Assembly (NCBI RefSeq): GCF_042677945.1
Contig: NZ_JBHUDN010000003.1
DNA: 64,000 nucleotides
Origin: Haloplanus litoreus
GTDB taxonomy: Archaea > Halobacteriota > Halobacteria > Halobacteriales > Haloferacaceae
Strand: one strand, 5' to 3'
Shown: piece after piece, positions 25,410 through 33,498 of the stretch
Position numbering within the stretch: position 1 is the first letter of the stretch
Layout: every line of letters starts with the position of its first letter
Notes under the pieces: model-generated
The model's database searches: none
What the model was told of the DNA's origin: nothing
The model's input: only the letters and a program-made list of their open reading frames with translations
Translations under genes and position numbers: made by a program

Positions 25410-26174
25410 GTGACGACGGCAGGGTCGACCCGGATCGATATGCACGTGAAGGCGCTCGACGAACGCGTCGTGGCGCGGGCCAAGGCCCGTGGCATCGACG
25501 TACTCGTCTACGCGCCGCATTTCACACGGTTACCGACCATCCGTGACCGCGCCGCCCGCTTCTCCGACGGCGAGCTGCTCGTCGTGCCCGCACGGGAGGT
25601 GTTCACCGGGCCGTGGCACGCCCGCCGCCACGTTTTGGCTATCGGTCTCACCGACCCCGTCCCCGACTTCATCACCTTCGAGGGCGCACTCGATGCGTTC
25701 GACCGACAGGACGTCGCCGTCCTCGTCCCCCACCCCGAGATGCTGAACGTCAGTTGTTCCCGAGCGGACGTGGCGGCAGACCCCGACACCTTCGACGCCG
25801 TCGAGACGTACAACGCCAAGTGTCTGCCCCAGCAGAACCGTCGGTGCCGGGCCGTCGCCCGGGAGACGGGGCACCCCGGGTTCGGCTCGTCCTACGCCCA
25901 CCTTCGGAGGACGGTCGGCGAGGCGTGGACCACCTTCGAGACGACTATCTCCTCGACGGACGACCTAGTCGAGGCGCTTCGGTCCGGCGCCCCGCGGCGG
26001 GTCGCCCACCGTGGCGGTACCGGCCACCGCCTGCAGGGACTCGCGGAGTTCGCCCACCTCGGCTACGAGAACACGTGGGGGAAACTCGACCGCCTCTTTC
26101 TCTCGGGGACGGAACCGACCCACCCGAGCCACATCGCCTACGACGGGCGCTTCGACGACGTAGCCGTCTACTAG
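25410..26174 (+). CDS. PHP-domain phosphoesterase-like protein
   Basis: 254 residues. RIDMHVKALDERVVARAKARG carries the first D-x-H of the PHP fold, LVVPAREVFTG and VLVPHPEMLNVS further metal or active-site segments, and a C-terminal PHP-associated part follows (GSSYAHL, HLGYENTWGK). Probable metal-dependent phosphoesterase; substrate unknown. A GTG at 25410 keeps the first PHP motif, which ATG 25440 would remove. A 3-codon ORF (ATG GTC CCG TGA, 25402-25413) overlaps this GTG by four bases, so initiation may be by coupling. Confidence 0.78.
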   Translation: MTTAGSTRIDMHVKALDERVVARAKARGIDVLVYAPHFTRLPTIRDRAARFSDGELLVVPAREVFTGPWHARRHVLAIGLTDPVPDFITFEGALDAFDRQDVAVLVPHPEMLNVSCSRADVAADPDTFDAVETYNAKCLPQQNRRCRAVARETGHPGFGSSYAHLRRTVGEAWTTFETTISSTDDLVEALRSGAPRRVAHRGGTGHRLQGLAEFAHLGYENTWGKLDRLFLSGTEPTHPSHIAYDGRFDDVAVY

Positions 26175-26353
26175 ATCACGAGGACGGACCGCAACAGCAC
26201 GGTCGCGAAGGGCAGGGAAAAGAGCGTCAGGTAGACGGTCACGAGCGTGCCGTCCTCGCTCGTCGGCAGGAGGTGCCCGAGGGCGGCCGCGACGACGCGT
26301 TCCGCGCGTCCGGGAGAGTGACTCGACGTCGCTCCCTCACTCGGGACGTCCAC
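26171..26353 (-). CDS. Small hypothetical membrane protein
   Basis: 60 residues from a GTG start. Residues about 36-60 (TLVTVYLTLFSLPFATVLLR) form one hydrophobic helix ending at the C-terminus; the N-terminal half is polar. No family recognised. It follows the DUF457 gene on the same strand by 63 bases and its stop overlaps the end of the PHP gene by four bases on the other strand. The clean hydrophobic block makes it more likely real than chance, but the start is uncertain. Confidence 0.45.
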   Translation of the reverse strand: MDVPSEGATSSHSPGRAERVVAAALGHLLPTSEDGTLVTVYLTLFSLPFATVLLRSVLVI

Positions 26354-26416
26354 CGCGCACTCGAGTGCCGACCGGACGGGAGTCGCCGCCGTCCCACGCG
26401 ACGGTATCGGCCACGC

Positions 26417-26923
26417 TCACCCTAGGATGACGTTCAGCGCACCCGCCGTGTTGCCGAGCGGCATCACGTAGAGGTGAAAGGAACCCAGCGCGGCGATTTC
26501 CAGGCCGGTGATGACCACCGTCACCAGATCCGCGTACTTGCTGCTAGTGGTCACGCCGGACGGCAGGCCCCACTCCTGACTCGTCAGCGGGTAGAAGAGG
26601 GCGATCCCTCGACGGCTCCCGACCACGTCGAGGAGGTAGTGGGTGGCGATGCCGATCCAGACGAAGTAGAGGTTGTCGAAGACGAGTGGGAACCCGACGA
26701 AGAGTCCGAGGACGAACAGGTTGTGTAGCGTCTTGCGATGCTTACCGAAGGCGGTGTCGACGTCCGGAAAGAGCGCCCCGAGAACGAGGGGGACCGAGAG
26801 TTTGGCGATCGTCTCGACGGTGGCGAGTGCGGTCTCCGCCGTGAGCACGGTCGGGGCCGCGAGAACGGCGCCCAAGCCCACGCTCAACAGGGCGGCGTTG
26901 AGCACGTGTCCTTTCTTGTTCAC
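26417..26923 (-). CDS. Membrane-bound metal-dependent hydrolase family protein (DUF457)
   Basis: 168 residues. VNKKGHVLNAALLSVGLG is the first helix with the family His, LFPDVDTAFGKHRKTLHNLF the Asp/His cluster, and WIGIATHYLLDVVGS a further conserved His/Asp. About four transmembrane helices. A GTG start at 26923 is preferred since the 29 extra in-frame residues upstream are basic and unlike the family. Enzyme activity is not shown for the family. It is divergent from the aminotransferase at 27009. Confidence 0.8.
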   Translation of the reverse strand: MNKKGHVLNAALLSVGLGAVLAAPTVLTAETALATVETIAKLSVPLVLGALFPDVDTAFGKHRKTLHNLFVLGLFVGFPLVFDNLYFVWIGIATHYLLDVVGSRRGIALFYPLTSQEWGLPSGVTTSSKYADLVTVVITGLEIAALGSFHLYVMPLGNTAGALNVILG

Positions 26924-27008
26924 GGGGGACGATTCGGCCCCGCCCACACAAGCGTGTCGGCGCGGGGCGGAGCGAAAGAGGGATTTGACGGCCGTCCGGA
27001 GAGCGACC

Positions 27009-28109
27009 ATGGATTACGACACGCCACTCTTCTTCCACGTCATGCAGTACGCCGCGGCGGCGGATCGGGACGTGATCGATCTGGTGAGCGGCGGACCGGA
27101 CTGGGAACCGCCGACCGCCCTCCGCGAGGGCCTGCGGGAGTACGCCGACGCCGAACCCGCGGAGTTCCAGTATCCACCGAGTGACGGCCTGCGCGCCCTG
27201 CGCGAGGAAGTCGCCGCCCGACGTGGCGTCGACGTCGACCGCGTCGTCATCACGAACGGCGCCGGCGAGGCGAACTACCTCGCGATGGCGGGCGCCCTCG
27301 AACGCGACGCCGGCTCCGAAATCCTGCTCACCGATCCCGTCTACCCCTACTACCCCGGAAAGGCGCGGATGCTGGGCTACGACGCGACGCTCGTTCCCGT
27401 CGCGGAGGACGGCGGCCTGGACGTGGCGGCGATGCGTGAGGCGGCGAACGAGGAGACGGCGGCCATCCTGATCAACTCCCCGAACAACCCGACCGGGGCG
27501 GTGTACGGCGCCGACACGATGCGCGCGATGGTCGACCTGGCGGACGACCACGACGCCCTGTTGATCTCCGACGAGGTGTACGACCACTACGATTTCTCCG
27601 GCCGCTTCGAGAGCGCCCTCTCCTTCGAGAGCGACCACGCAGTCGTCACCAACTCCTACTCGAAGTCGATGGCAGTGACGGGACTGCGGGTGGGCTACGG
27701 GATCTTTCCTCACCACCTCGCCGACGCCGCCCGCACGCGACACATGCTCGTGAACGTGACCGGCGCCCGGCCGTCACAGGCCGCCGTTCTCCGGGCGCTC
27801 CGAGAGACGGGGCCGGAGTACTACGAGGCCTCGCGGGACCTCCTGCGGGAGCGCATCGACGCTTTCACCGACGCCCTCGACGTCGCCGGCGCGGAGTACG
27901 TCGTCCCCGAGGGCGCCTTCTACGTCTTCGCGCGCTTCGAGGGCTTCCCCGGAACGCTTTCGAACGTCGAACGCCTCGTCGACGAGGCGGGTGTGGCCTG
28001 CATGCCCGGCGACACGTTCGGGAGCTACGACGAGTGGGTCCGGTTCGCGCTCGTCAGCCCGCGAGCCGAGGAGGCCGCCCGACGGCTGGCCGACTACGAC
28101 GGTTTCTAG
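27009..28109 (+). CDS. Pyridoxal-phosphate aminotransferase (class I/II)
   Basis: 366 residues, fold type I. ITNGAGEANYLAMAG is the cofactor-phosphate loop, INSPNNPTGAVY the substrate and PLP contact, DEVYDHY the PLP Asp/Tyr motif, NSYSKSMAVTGLRVGY carries the Schiff-base Lys, and VRFALVSP the carboxylate-binding Arg. Likely an aspartate- or aromatic-type aminotransferase; substrate is not clear. gatttgacg about 27 bases before the ATG suggests a leaderless message. It converges on the broken lipoprotein gene. Confidence 0.88.
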   Translation: MDYDTPLFFHVMQYAAAADRDVIDLVSGGPDWEPPTALREGLREYADAEPAEFQYPPSDGLRALREEVAARRGVDVDRVVITNGAGEANYLAMAGALERDAGSEILLTDPVYPYYPGKARMLGYDATLVPVAEDGGLDVAAMREAANEETAAILINSPNNPTGAVYGADTMRAMVDLADDHDALLISDEVYDHYDFSGRFESALSFESDHAVVTNSYSKSMAVTGLRVGYGIFPHHLADAARTRHMLVNVTGARPSQAAVLRALRETGPEYYEASRDLLRERIDAFTDALDVAGAEYVVPEGAFYVFARFEGFPGTLSNVERLVDEAGVACMPGDTFGSYDEWVRFALVSPRAEEAARRLADYDGF

Positions 28110-28117
28110 CGGTCGAC

Positions 28118-28467
28118 CTAGCAGACGACGATGTCGGCGCGGTAGTACACCCCTTCGTCGGCGACGACGTCGATGTCGTGCCACGCGTAGTCGAAGTCCT
28201 CGGCGCTCCCGTTGCGCGCACGGGTGAACGTCTCGCGTTGCTCGGCGGAGAGGGGCTCGTATGCGACGGCACCGCCGAGTCGACGTCGGCCGGTTCCTCG
28301 TCGAGTTCGTAGACGGTCAGCGTGGGAGGACAGCCCGTGTTGGCGGTGGGCGTAGCCGTCGGTGTGGGCGTCGGATCGGACGCCGATCTCGCGCCGAGAC
28401 AGCCCGAGACGACGGCACAGAGCACCGCGACGGCGAGCGCCGACCGTCGGGTGGGGCGCCCGTGCAT
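28118..28467 (-). pseudogene. Lipoprotein gene broken by a frameshift
   Basis: From ATG 28467 the frame encodes a signal with lipobox LCAVVSGCLG, a TPTPTATPT linker and NTGCPPTLTVYELDEEPADV, then loses sense near 28265-28275. The next frame continues coherently as AYEPLSAEQRETFTRARNGS and ends YYRADIVVC at a stop at 28118. One missing base at the GGCGGTGCCG run would restore about 117 residues. It is either a sequencing error or a recent mutation. A small exported lipoprotein of unknown function; the C-terminal part is conserved-looking with acidic bias. Confidence 0.7.
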
Positions 28468-28547
28468 CGGTGGCCGTTCCGCCGCCCACCGAGAAGTGTC
28501 TTCCCCGTATCGACGGGTACAGGTGTCCGGGTCGTCTGCGCACCGGT

Positions 28548-29648
28548 ATGAGCGAACTCGACGTGGAGCCGGTCGACGAGGTGGACGAACCGGACGAGAG
28601 GCACCCCACGCAGGTCGACGTCGAGGCGGCGACCGACCTGCCCGAGAGCATCGACGCGCCGGAGTACGTCCTCTACGGCGGCAAGGGCGGCGTCGGCAAA
28701 ACGACGATGGCGGCGGCGACGGCCCTCTCCTCGGCCGCCGCGGGGACGGCGACGCTCGTCGTCTCGACCGACCCCGCTCACTCCCTCTCCGACACGCTGG
28801 GCACCGAGATTCCCGCGCGGCCGACGCGGATTCGCGAGGACGAGCCACTGTGGGCCGCGGAGATCGATCCCGAGGCAGCGATGGAGGAGGGACTGTTCGG
28901 TGAGGGTGGCATCGGGGTGGAGGACGGCGGCGCCCCCCTCGGCGGTCTCGGCGATCTGGGTGAGGCCCTCGGCGAGGACGCGGTCGACCCCCTCATGGGC
29001 GGGTCGATGCCAGGCGCGGACGAGGCGGCCGCGATGCGGCAGTTGCTCGAATATCTGGACGACCCCCGGTTCGACCGCGTGGTGATCGACACGGCGCCGA
29101 CGGGGCACACCCTGAGACTGCTCGAACTCCCCGAAGTGCTCGACTCGATGGTCGGGCGCCTGCTCTCGATGCGTGAGAAGTTCTCGGGGATGATGGAGGG
29201 GTTCAAGGGGATGTTCGGCGTCGGCGGCGAAGGCGAGGGGGCGCCGGACCTCGACGAACTCCGGGACCGGATCGAACGCCTCCGGGCCGTCCTGCAGGAC
29301 CCGTCCCGGACCGACTTCCGAGTGGTGATGGTGCCCGAGGAGATGAGCGTCGTCGAATCCGAACGGCTAGTCCGTCGACTCGACGAGTTCTCGATTCCGG
29401 TGAGCACTGTCGTCGTCAACCGCGTCATGGAGGATCTGGCGGACGTGGCCGACGTCGACCCCGAGTGGGTGGTGTCGCCGAACCTCGCGGACTGCGAGTT
29501 CTGTCAGCGTCGGTGGGACGTCCAACAGCGGGCGCTCCGCCGGGCGGGCGACCTGTTCCGCGGACACGACGTGAAGCGCGTCCCGCTGTTGGCCGACGAG
29601 GTGCGCGGTGAGCGAGCGCTCCGTGTCGTCGCGGCCTGTCTGGCGTAG
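28548..29648 (+). CDS. Get3/ArsA-family ATPase (TRC40-like)
   Basis: 366 residues, single ATPase unit. Deviant Walker A GGKGGVGKTT (44-53), switch I DPAHSLSD, switch II DTAPTGHTLRLLELP, and the zinc-binding dimer motif CEFC (316-319) identify Get3 rather than the duplicated arsenite pump ArsA. FSGMMEGFKGMFG is a Met-rich amphipathic helix like the client-binding TRC40 insert. Predicted role: delivery of tail-anchored membrane proteins. A 54-residue protein with a C-terminal membrane helix lies 71 bases downstream (29720-29884). No ars genes are near. Confidence 0.87.
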   Translation: MSELDVEPVDEVDEPDERHPTQVDVEAATDLPESIDAPEYVLYGGKGGVGKTTMAAATALSSAAAGTATLVVSTDPAHSLSDTLGTEIPARPTRIREDEPLWAAEIDPEAAMEEGLFGEGGIGVEDGGAPLGGLGDLGEALGEDAVDPLMGGSMPGADEAAAMRQLLEYLDDPRFDRVVIDTAPTGHTLRLLELPEVLDSMVGRLLSMREKFSGMMEGFKGMFGVGGEGEGAPDLDELRDRIERLRAVLQDPSRTDFRVVMVPEEMSVVESERLVRRLDEFSIPVSTVVVNRVMEDLADVADVDPEWVVSPNLADCEFCQRRWDVQQRALRRAGDLFRGHDVKRVPLLADEVRGERALRVVAACLA

Positions 29649-29719
29649 TCGCGACGGCCGTCGCGGTCACGGCCCGGGAGGGCAAACTCGTCTCGGGTCC
29701 CCGACCGTAGATACCGGCG

Positions 29720-29884
29720 ATGACGGATCGTGAACCGGAGCCGAAGAATCCACTCTCGCCGTACTACCCGTCGGAAGTCCCCGGCCTTCCGGGGAACGGT
29801 CGCAAGTGGGTCGCAGTGCTGCTGTCCGCGACCTTGCTACTCGGCGCCGCGTACGGCGTTCTCTCGGTACTGCTCTCGGGGTAA
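29720..29884 (+). CDS. Small tail-anchored membrane protein (54 aa)
   Basis: Polar N-terminus MTDREPEPKNPLSPYYP rich in Pro, then one hydrophobic helix (VAVLLSATLLLGAAYGVLSV, residues 31-50) reaching almost to the C-terminus. No N-terminal signal, so the topology is tail-anchored. It is downstream of the Get3-like gene on the same strand; its length and placement make it a candidate client or partner. No named family recognised. Third codon positions are largely G/C, which fits coding use. Confidence 0.6.
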   Translation: MTDREPEPKNPLSPYYPSEVPGLPGNGRKWVAVLLSATLLLGAAYGVLSVLLSG

Positions 29885-29896
29885 CCCCGACGACCG

Positions 29897-30721
29897 TCAG
29901 CGCAGTTTGTCCAGCAGCCCGAACGCTCGGTCGCGCAGGCGGTCGGGGACGAACCGACCGAGGACGCTCACCCGGGCGAGCGTACCGACCGGAACCCGAC
30001 TCGCGGGCTTCGTCGAACTCGCGGCGTTCAGCACCTCCTCGGCGACCCGGTCCGGCGAGACGGCCCCGGGACCGCCGCCGCCGATGGCCTGCGTGTCCTC
30101 GAACACGCTGTAGAACGACTCGTAAGCGCCCGAGCGTTCCAGTCCGTCGACCTCCCGTTCCGCGTGGTCGGTGAACGCGGTGTCGACGGGACCGGGTTCG
30201 ATCAGGACGGCGTCGATGCCGTACTCGTCGACTTCGGCCCGCAGGGCGTCGGTCATGGCTTCGAGGGCGAACTTCGAGCCGCTGTAGACGCCACCCCCGG
30301 GGAAGGAGAGACGCCCGGCGACGCTGGAGACGTTGACGACCGTCCCCTCGCGCCGTCGGCGCATGTGGGGGAGGACGGCCCGGGTGAGCCGGTGGGCGCC
30401 GTAGACGTTCACGTCGAACTGTCGGTGGACGGCGTCGACCGGGACGTCCTCGATGGGGCCGAACTGGGCGTAGCCGGCGTTGTTGACCAGACAGTCGATC
30501 CGATCCCGTTCGTCGAGGATTCGGTCGACGACCCGTTCCACGTCGTCGTCCTCTGTCACGTCGAGTTTCGCGATGGTACAGCCGCGGTCACCAAGCGTCT
30601 CGACGTCGGCAGGGTTGCGGGCGGTGGCGTACACCTCCCACCCCTCGTCGAGGAATGCCTCGGCGGTCGCATGACCGATACCGGACGAACAGCCCGTGAT
30701 GAGGACGGTCTTCGGTTGCAC
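29897..30721 (-). CDS. Short-chain dehydrogenase/reductase
   Basis: 274 residues, classical SDR. LITGCSSGIGHATAEAF (7-23) is the TGxxxGIG cofactor loop, ATARN with Arg suggests NADP(H), VNNAGYAQFG is the NNAG motif, NVSSVAGRL carries the catalytic Ser, and YSGSKFALEAM the YxxxK pair. Closest in layout to retinol-dehydrogenase-like oxidoreductases. Substrate unknown. Convergent with the 54-residue membrane protein (12 bases between stops). Confidence 0.9.
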   Translation of the reverse strand: MQPKTVLITGCSSGIGHATAEAFLDEGWEVYATARNPADVETLGDRGCTIAKLDVTEDDDVERVVDRILDERDRIDCLVNNAGYAQFGPIEDVPVDAVHRQFDVNVYGAHRLTRAVLPHMRRRREGTVVNVSSVAGRLSFPGGGVYSGSKFALEAMTDALRAEVDEYGIDAVLIEPGPVDTAFTDHAEREVDGLERSGAYESFYSVFEDTQAIGGGGPGAVSPDRVAEEVLNAASSTKPASRVPVGTLARVSVLGRFVPDRLRDRAFGLLDKLR

Positions 30722-30798
30722 ACGCCCCCCGTCGGCCCGGCGGCAGTTAACTCATGTACATCGCGGATACCGAGGGCCGGAGGACGGACGGCGCGTGA

Positions 30799-30841
30799 CG
30801 GTCCGCCCGGAACCGGGATACGGGGACGACAGTCCGTATCA
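30799..30841 (-). repeat. Stop-proximal dispersed repeat, copy e
   Basis: On the minus strand the stop codon of the gene at 30839 runs into TGATACGGACTGTCGTCCCC, then a TATCCCGG block and CCCGG-TT-CCGGG hairpin. ATACGG and CCGTAT also pair across the core. The first 16 bases match copies a and c best; the second half is more diverged. Confidence 0.5.
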
Positions 30842-31321
30842 CTCCCGCTCGACGGCGAACGGGCTCTCCCGCTCGGTCCACTCCCACCCGGGAAGACGAG
30901 TCTGGAAGCCGGCGGCGAGTGCGGCGTCCAGGTCGTCCGCGCCCGCGACGCCGTCGGTGTGCGTGGCCACGTCGGCGACGTGAAAGGTCGCCTGCGCGAG
31001 GAGGGCGTAGGGCTGCCCACCGGCGACGGTGGCGGCGAGTTCTCGGCCGAGCACCTCGTCGACGACGAACCCCGGGTAGTCACCGGTCACGTCGAGATCA
31101 CGGAGCAACGCGACGTAGGCCGCGACGTTGACCGCGCGGGCTCCGTCCGCGAAGACGACGGCGACTTCCTCCCGATAGGCCGCCGATGAGACGCGGCCGA
31201 CGTCGACGCCGAAGCAGTCGCCGAGGCGGTCACGCGTCTCGTTGATCAGCGGGACCACCGTGTCCGCGCGGTCCCGCACCCACTCGCACTCGCGTTCGAC
31301 GGCCGACGGGGTGAGTTCCAT
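30839..31321 (-). CDS. Conserved acidic hypothetical protein
   Basis: 160 residues, mainly helical, no signal or membrane segment, no Cys pair suggesting a metal. Segments such as PLINETRDRLGDCFGVDVG and VVFADGARAVNVAAYVALLRDL suggest a soluble single-domain protein. Family not recognised. Its stop directly abuts repeat copy e. Divergent from the aCPSF1 leader; the shared 130-base region carries the aCPSF1 promoter. Confidence 0.65.
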   Translation of the reverse strand: MELTPSAVERECEWVRDRADTVVPLINETRDRLGDCFGVDVGRVSSAAYREEVAVVFADGARAVNVAAYVALLRDLDVTGDYPGFVVDEVLGRELAATVAGGQPYALLAQATFHVADVATHTDGVAGADDLDAALAAGFQTRLPGWEWTERESPFAVERE

Positions 31322-31360
31322 ACGCTCCGTCGGGGATCGAGCGTCTTCGACTTTGCGAAG

Positions 31361-31371
31361 GCTTTTATAAT
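31361..31371 (+). promoter_or_regulatory. Putative promoter of the aCPSF1 transcript
   Basis: gcttttataa is a strong TATA-like box. It predicts transcription from about 31394, leaving a leader of about 185 bases before the aCPSF1 ATG, with a small ORF inside it. Confidence 0.55.
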
Positions 31372-31450
31372 GGCCGGCTGATAGGGTGACCTAAGCGGGT
31401 TTTCGCTGCCTCTTCCCGCAGTCGAGCACCTCCCGTACAGCACCGTACCT

Positions 31451-31582
31451 ATGCGATCTCACGGCACGACCGTGGTTCGGAACCGCCGTCAGTCGGCACC
31501 GACCGTCCACGCGGACGCGTCGCCGGCAACCGGAGGTCGAACGGGGACGGCCGTACGGAGGGCTCTCACCCGGCACATATGA
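31451..31582 (+). CDS. Upstream ORF coupled to aCPSF1 (43 aa)
   Basis: Arg/Thr-rich frame beginning MRSHGTTVVRNRRQ and ending ALTRHI. Its stop overlaps the aCPSF1 start (ATGA at 31579-31582). G/C at third positions is about 70 per cent, near the local background, so coding is not proven. It may be a regulatory uORF. Confidence 0.3.
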   Translation: MRSHGTTVVRNRRQSAPTVHADASPATGGRTGTAVRRALTRHI

Positions 31583-33498
31583 GCTCCGTAGACAAGCAAC
31601 TCGAGGACCTGAAAGCAGAGATCGAAGACGAACTACCCCCCGGCATCTCCGTATCCGACGTCAAGTACGAGGGCCCGGAACTCGTCGTGTACACGCGCGA
31701 CCCGAAGGAGTTCGCCAGCAACGGCGACCTCATTCGGAAACTGGCGAGCAAACTCCGCAAGCGCATCACGGTGCGACCCGACCCCGACGTGTTGATGGAT
31801 GCCCACGAGGCGCGCGAGCGGATTCGGAGCGTGATCCCCGAGGACGCGGGCGTGACCGACCTCGACTTCCACGTCGACACCGGCGAAGTCGTCATCGAGG
31901 CCGAGAAACCCGGGATGGTCATCGGGCGACACGGGTCGACGCTCCGGGAGATCACGAAGGAAATCGGCTGGACGCCCGAGGTGGTTCGCACGCCGCCCAT
32001 CGAGTCCTCGACGGTTTCGAACGTCCGGAACTTCCTCAAACAGGAACGCGAGGAGCGACGTGACATTCTCGAACGGGTCGGCCGGCAGATCCACCGCGAG
32101 GAGATGGCCGACGAGCAGTGGGTTCGCATCACCACCCTCGGCTGCTGCCGAGAGGTCGGTCGCGCGAGTTTCATCCTCTCGACGGCCGAGACGCGCGTAC
32201 TCGTCGACTGCGGTGACAAGCCAGGCGCCGAGGGCGAGGTGCCCTACCTGCAGGTGCCCGAGGCCGCGCCGCTCAACTCCATCGACGCCGTCGTCCTCAC
32301 ACACGCACACCTCGACCACTCCGCGCTCATTCCCCTCCTGTTCAAGTACGGCTACGACGGCCCCATCTACTGTACCGAACCCACGCGCGATCTGATGGGT
32401 CTACTCAGCCTCGACTACCTCGACGTGGCCACCAAGGAGGGGCGGACCCCGCCCTACGAGAGCGAGATGGTCCGCGAGGCGATCAAACACACCGTCCCCT
32501 TGGAGTACGGGGACGTGACGGACATCGCGCCGGACGTGAAACTCACGTTCCACAACGCGGGCCACATCCTCGGCTCCGCCGTCTCTCACTTCCACATCGG
32601 CGACGGCCTCTACAACGTCGCGTTCTCGGGCGACATCCACTACGAGGACACGCGTCTGTTCAACGGCGCCGTCAACGACTTCCCGCGGGTCGAGACACTC
32701 GTCCTCGAATCCACCTACGGCGGTCGCAACGACTACCAGACCGACCAGGAGGACTCCGAGCGTAATCTGCTGGATATCATCAGCGAGACCCACGAACAGG
32801 GCGGCAAGGTGGTCATCCCGGCCTTCGCCGTCGGGCGCTCCCAGGAGATCATGCTGGTCCTCGAGGAGGCGATGCGGACCGGGAAGATCCCACGGATGCC
32901 CGTCCACCTCGACGGCATGATCTGGGAGGCGACGGCCATCCACACCACCTACCCCGAGTATCTTCGCGACGACCTTCGGGACCGCATCTTCCACGAGGAC
33001 GAGAACCCCTTCCTCGCCGAGGAGTTCAACCACATCGACGCCGGGGAGGACGAACGTCAGGAGGTCACCGACGGCGATCCGGCGATCATCCTCTCTACCT
33101 CCGGGATGGTCACGGGCGGGCCGATCATGTCATGGCTCCGTCACCTTGGCCCCGACCCGGACTCGACGCTGGTCTTCGTCGGCTACCAGGCCCAGGGGAC
33201 CCTCGGCCGACGCATCCAGAACGGCTGGGACGAGATTCCGATGAACGACCGCGAACGCGGCGGCCGCGGCAACACCCTCTCCTTGAATATGAACGTTGAG
33301 ACGGTGGACGGGTTCTCCGGCCACGCCGACCGGCAGGGACTCGAAAACTTCGTGAAGACGATGAACCCCCGTCCGGAGAAAGTACTCTGTGTCCACGGCG
33401 ACGAACGCTCCGTGCAGGACCTCTCTTCTGCCCTCTATCACGACTACAACATGCGGACGTTCGCGCCGAAGAATCTGGAGACGTTCCGGTTCAAGTAG
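31579..33498 (+). CDS. aCPSF1, KH-domain beta-CASP ribonuclease (archaeal termination factor)
   Basis: 639 residues. Two N-terminal KH domains (about 1-70 and 71-145, with GMVIGRHGSTLREITKE) precede the metallo-beta-lactamase core (about 180 onwards: VLTHAHLDHSALIP zinc motif, AGHILGSAVSHFHIG) and beta-CASP domain (FAVGRSQEIMLVLEEAM, STSGMVTGGP, VDGFSGHADRQGL). aCPSF1 cleaves nascent RNA 3' ends and terminates transcription genome-wide in archaea. The N-terminus MSSVDKQLEDLKAEIEDELP fits the family, so ATG 31579 is firm despite the long leader. Convergent with endonuclease III, overlapping by eight bases. Confidence 0.96.
   Translation: MSSVDKQLEDLKAEIEDELPPGISVSDVKYEGPELVVYTRDPKEFASNGDLIRKLASKLRKRITVRPDPDVLMDAHEARERIRSVIPEDAGVTDLDFHVDTGEVVIEAEKPGMVIGRHGSTLREITKEIGWTPEVVRTPPIESSTVSNVRNFLKQEREERRDILERVGRQIHREEMADEQWVRITTLGCCREVGRASFILSTAETRVLVDCGDKPGAEGEVPYLQVPEAAPLNSIDAVVLTHAHLDHSALIPLLFKYGYDGPIYCTEPTRDLMGLLSLDYLDVATKEGRTPPYESEMVREAIKHTVPLEYGDVTDIAPDVKLTFHNAGHILGSAVSHFHIGDGLYNVAFSGDIHYEDTRLFNGAVNDFPRVETLVLESTYGGRNDYQTDQEDSERNLLDIISETHEQGGKVVIPAFAVGRSQEIMLVLEEAMRTGKIPRMPVHLDGMIWEATAIHTTYPEYLRDDLRDRIFHEDENPFLAEEFNHIDAGEDERQEVTDGDPAIILSTSGMVTGGPIMSWLRHLGPDPDSTLVFVGYQAQGTLGRRIQNGWDEIPMNDRERGGRGNTLSLNMNVETVDGFSGHADRQGLENFVKTMNPRPEKVLCVHGDERSVQDLSSALYHDYNMRTFAPKNLETFRFK

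Noticed and set aside
28548..29648. Arsenite-pump ATPase
   Set aside because: Single rather than duplicated ATPase unit, CxxC dimer motif, and no ars genes nearby point to Get3.
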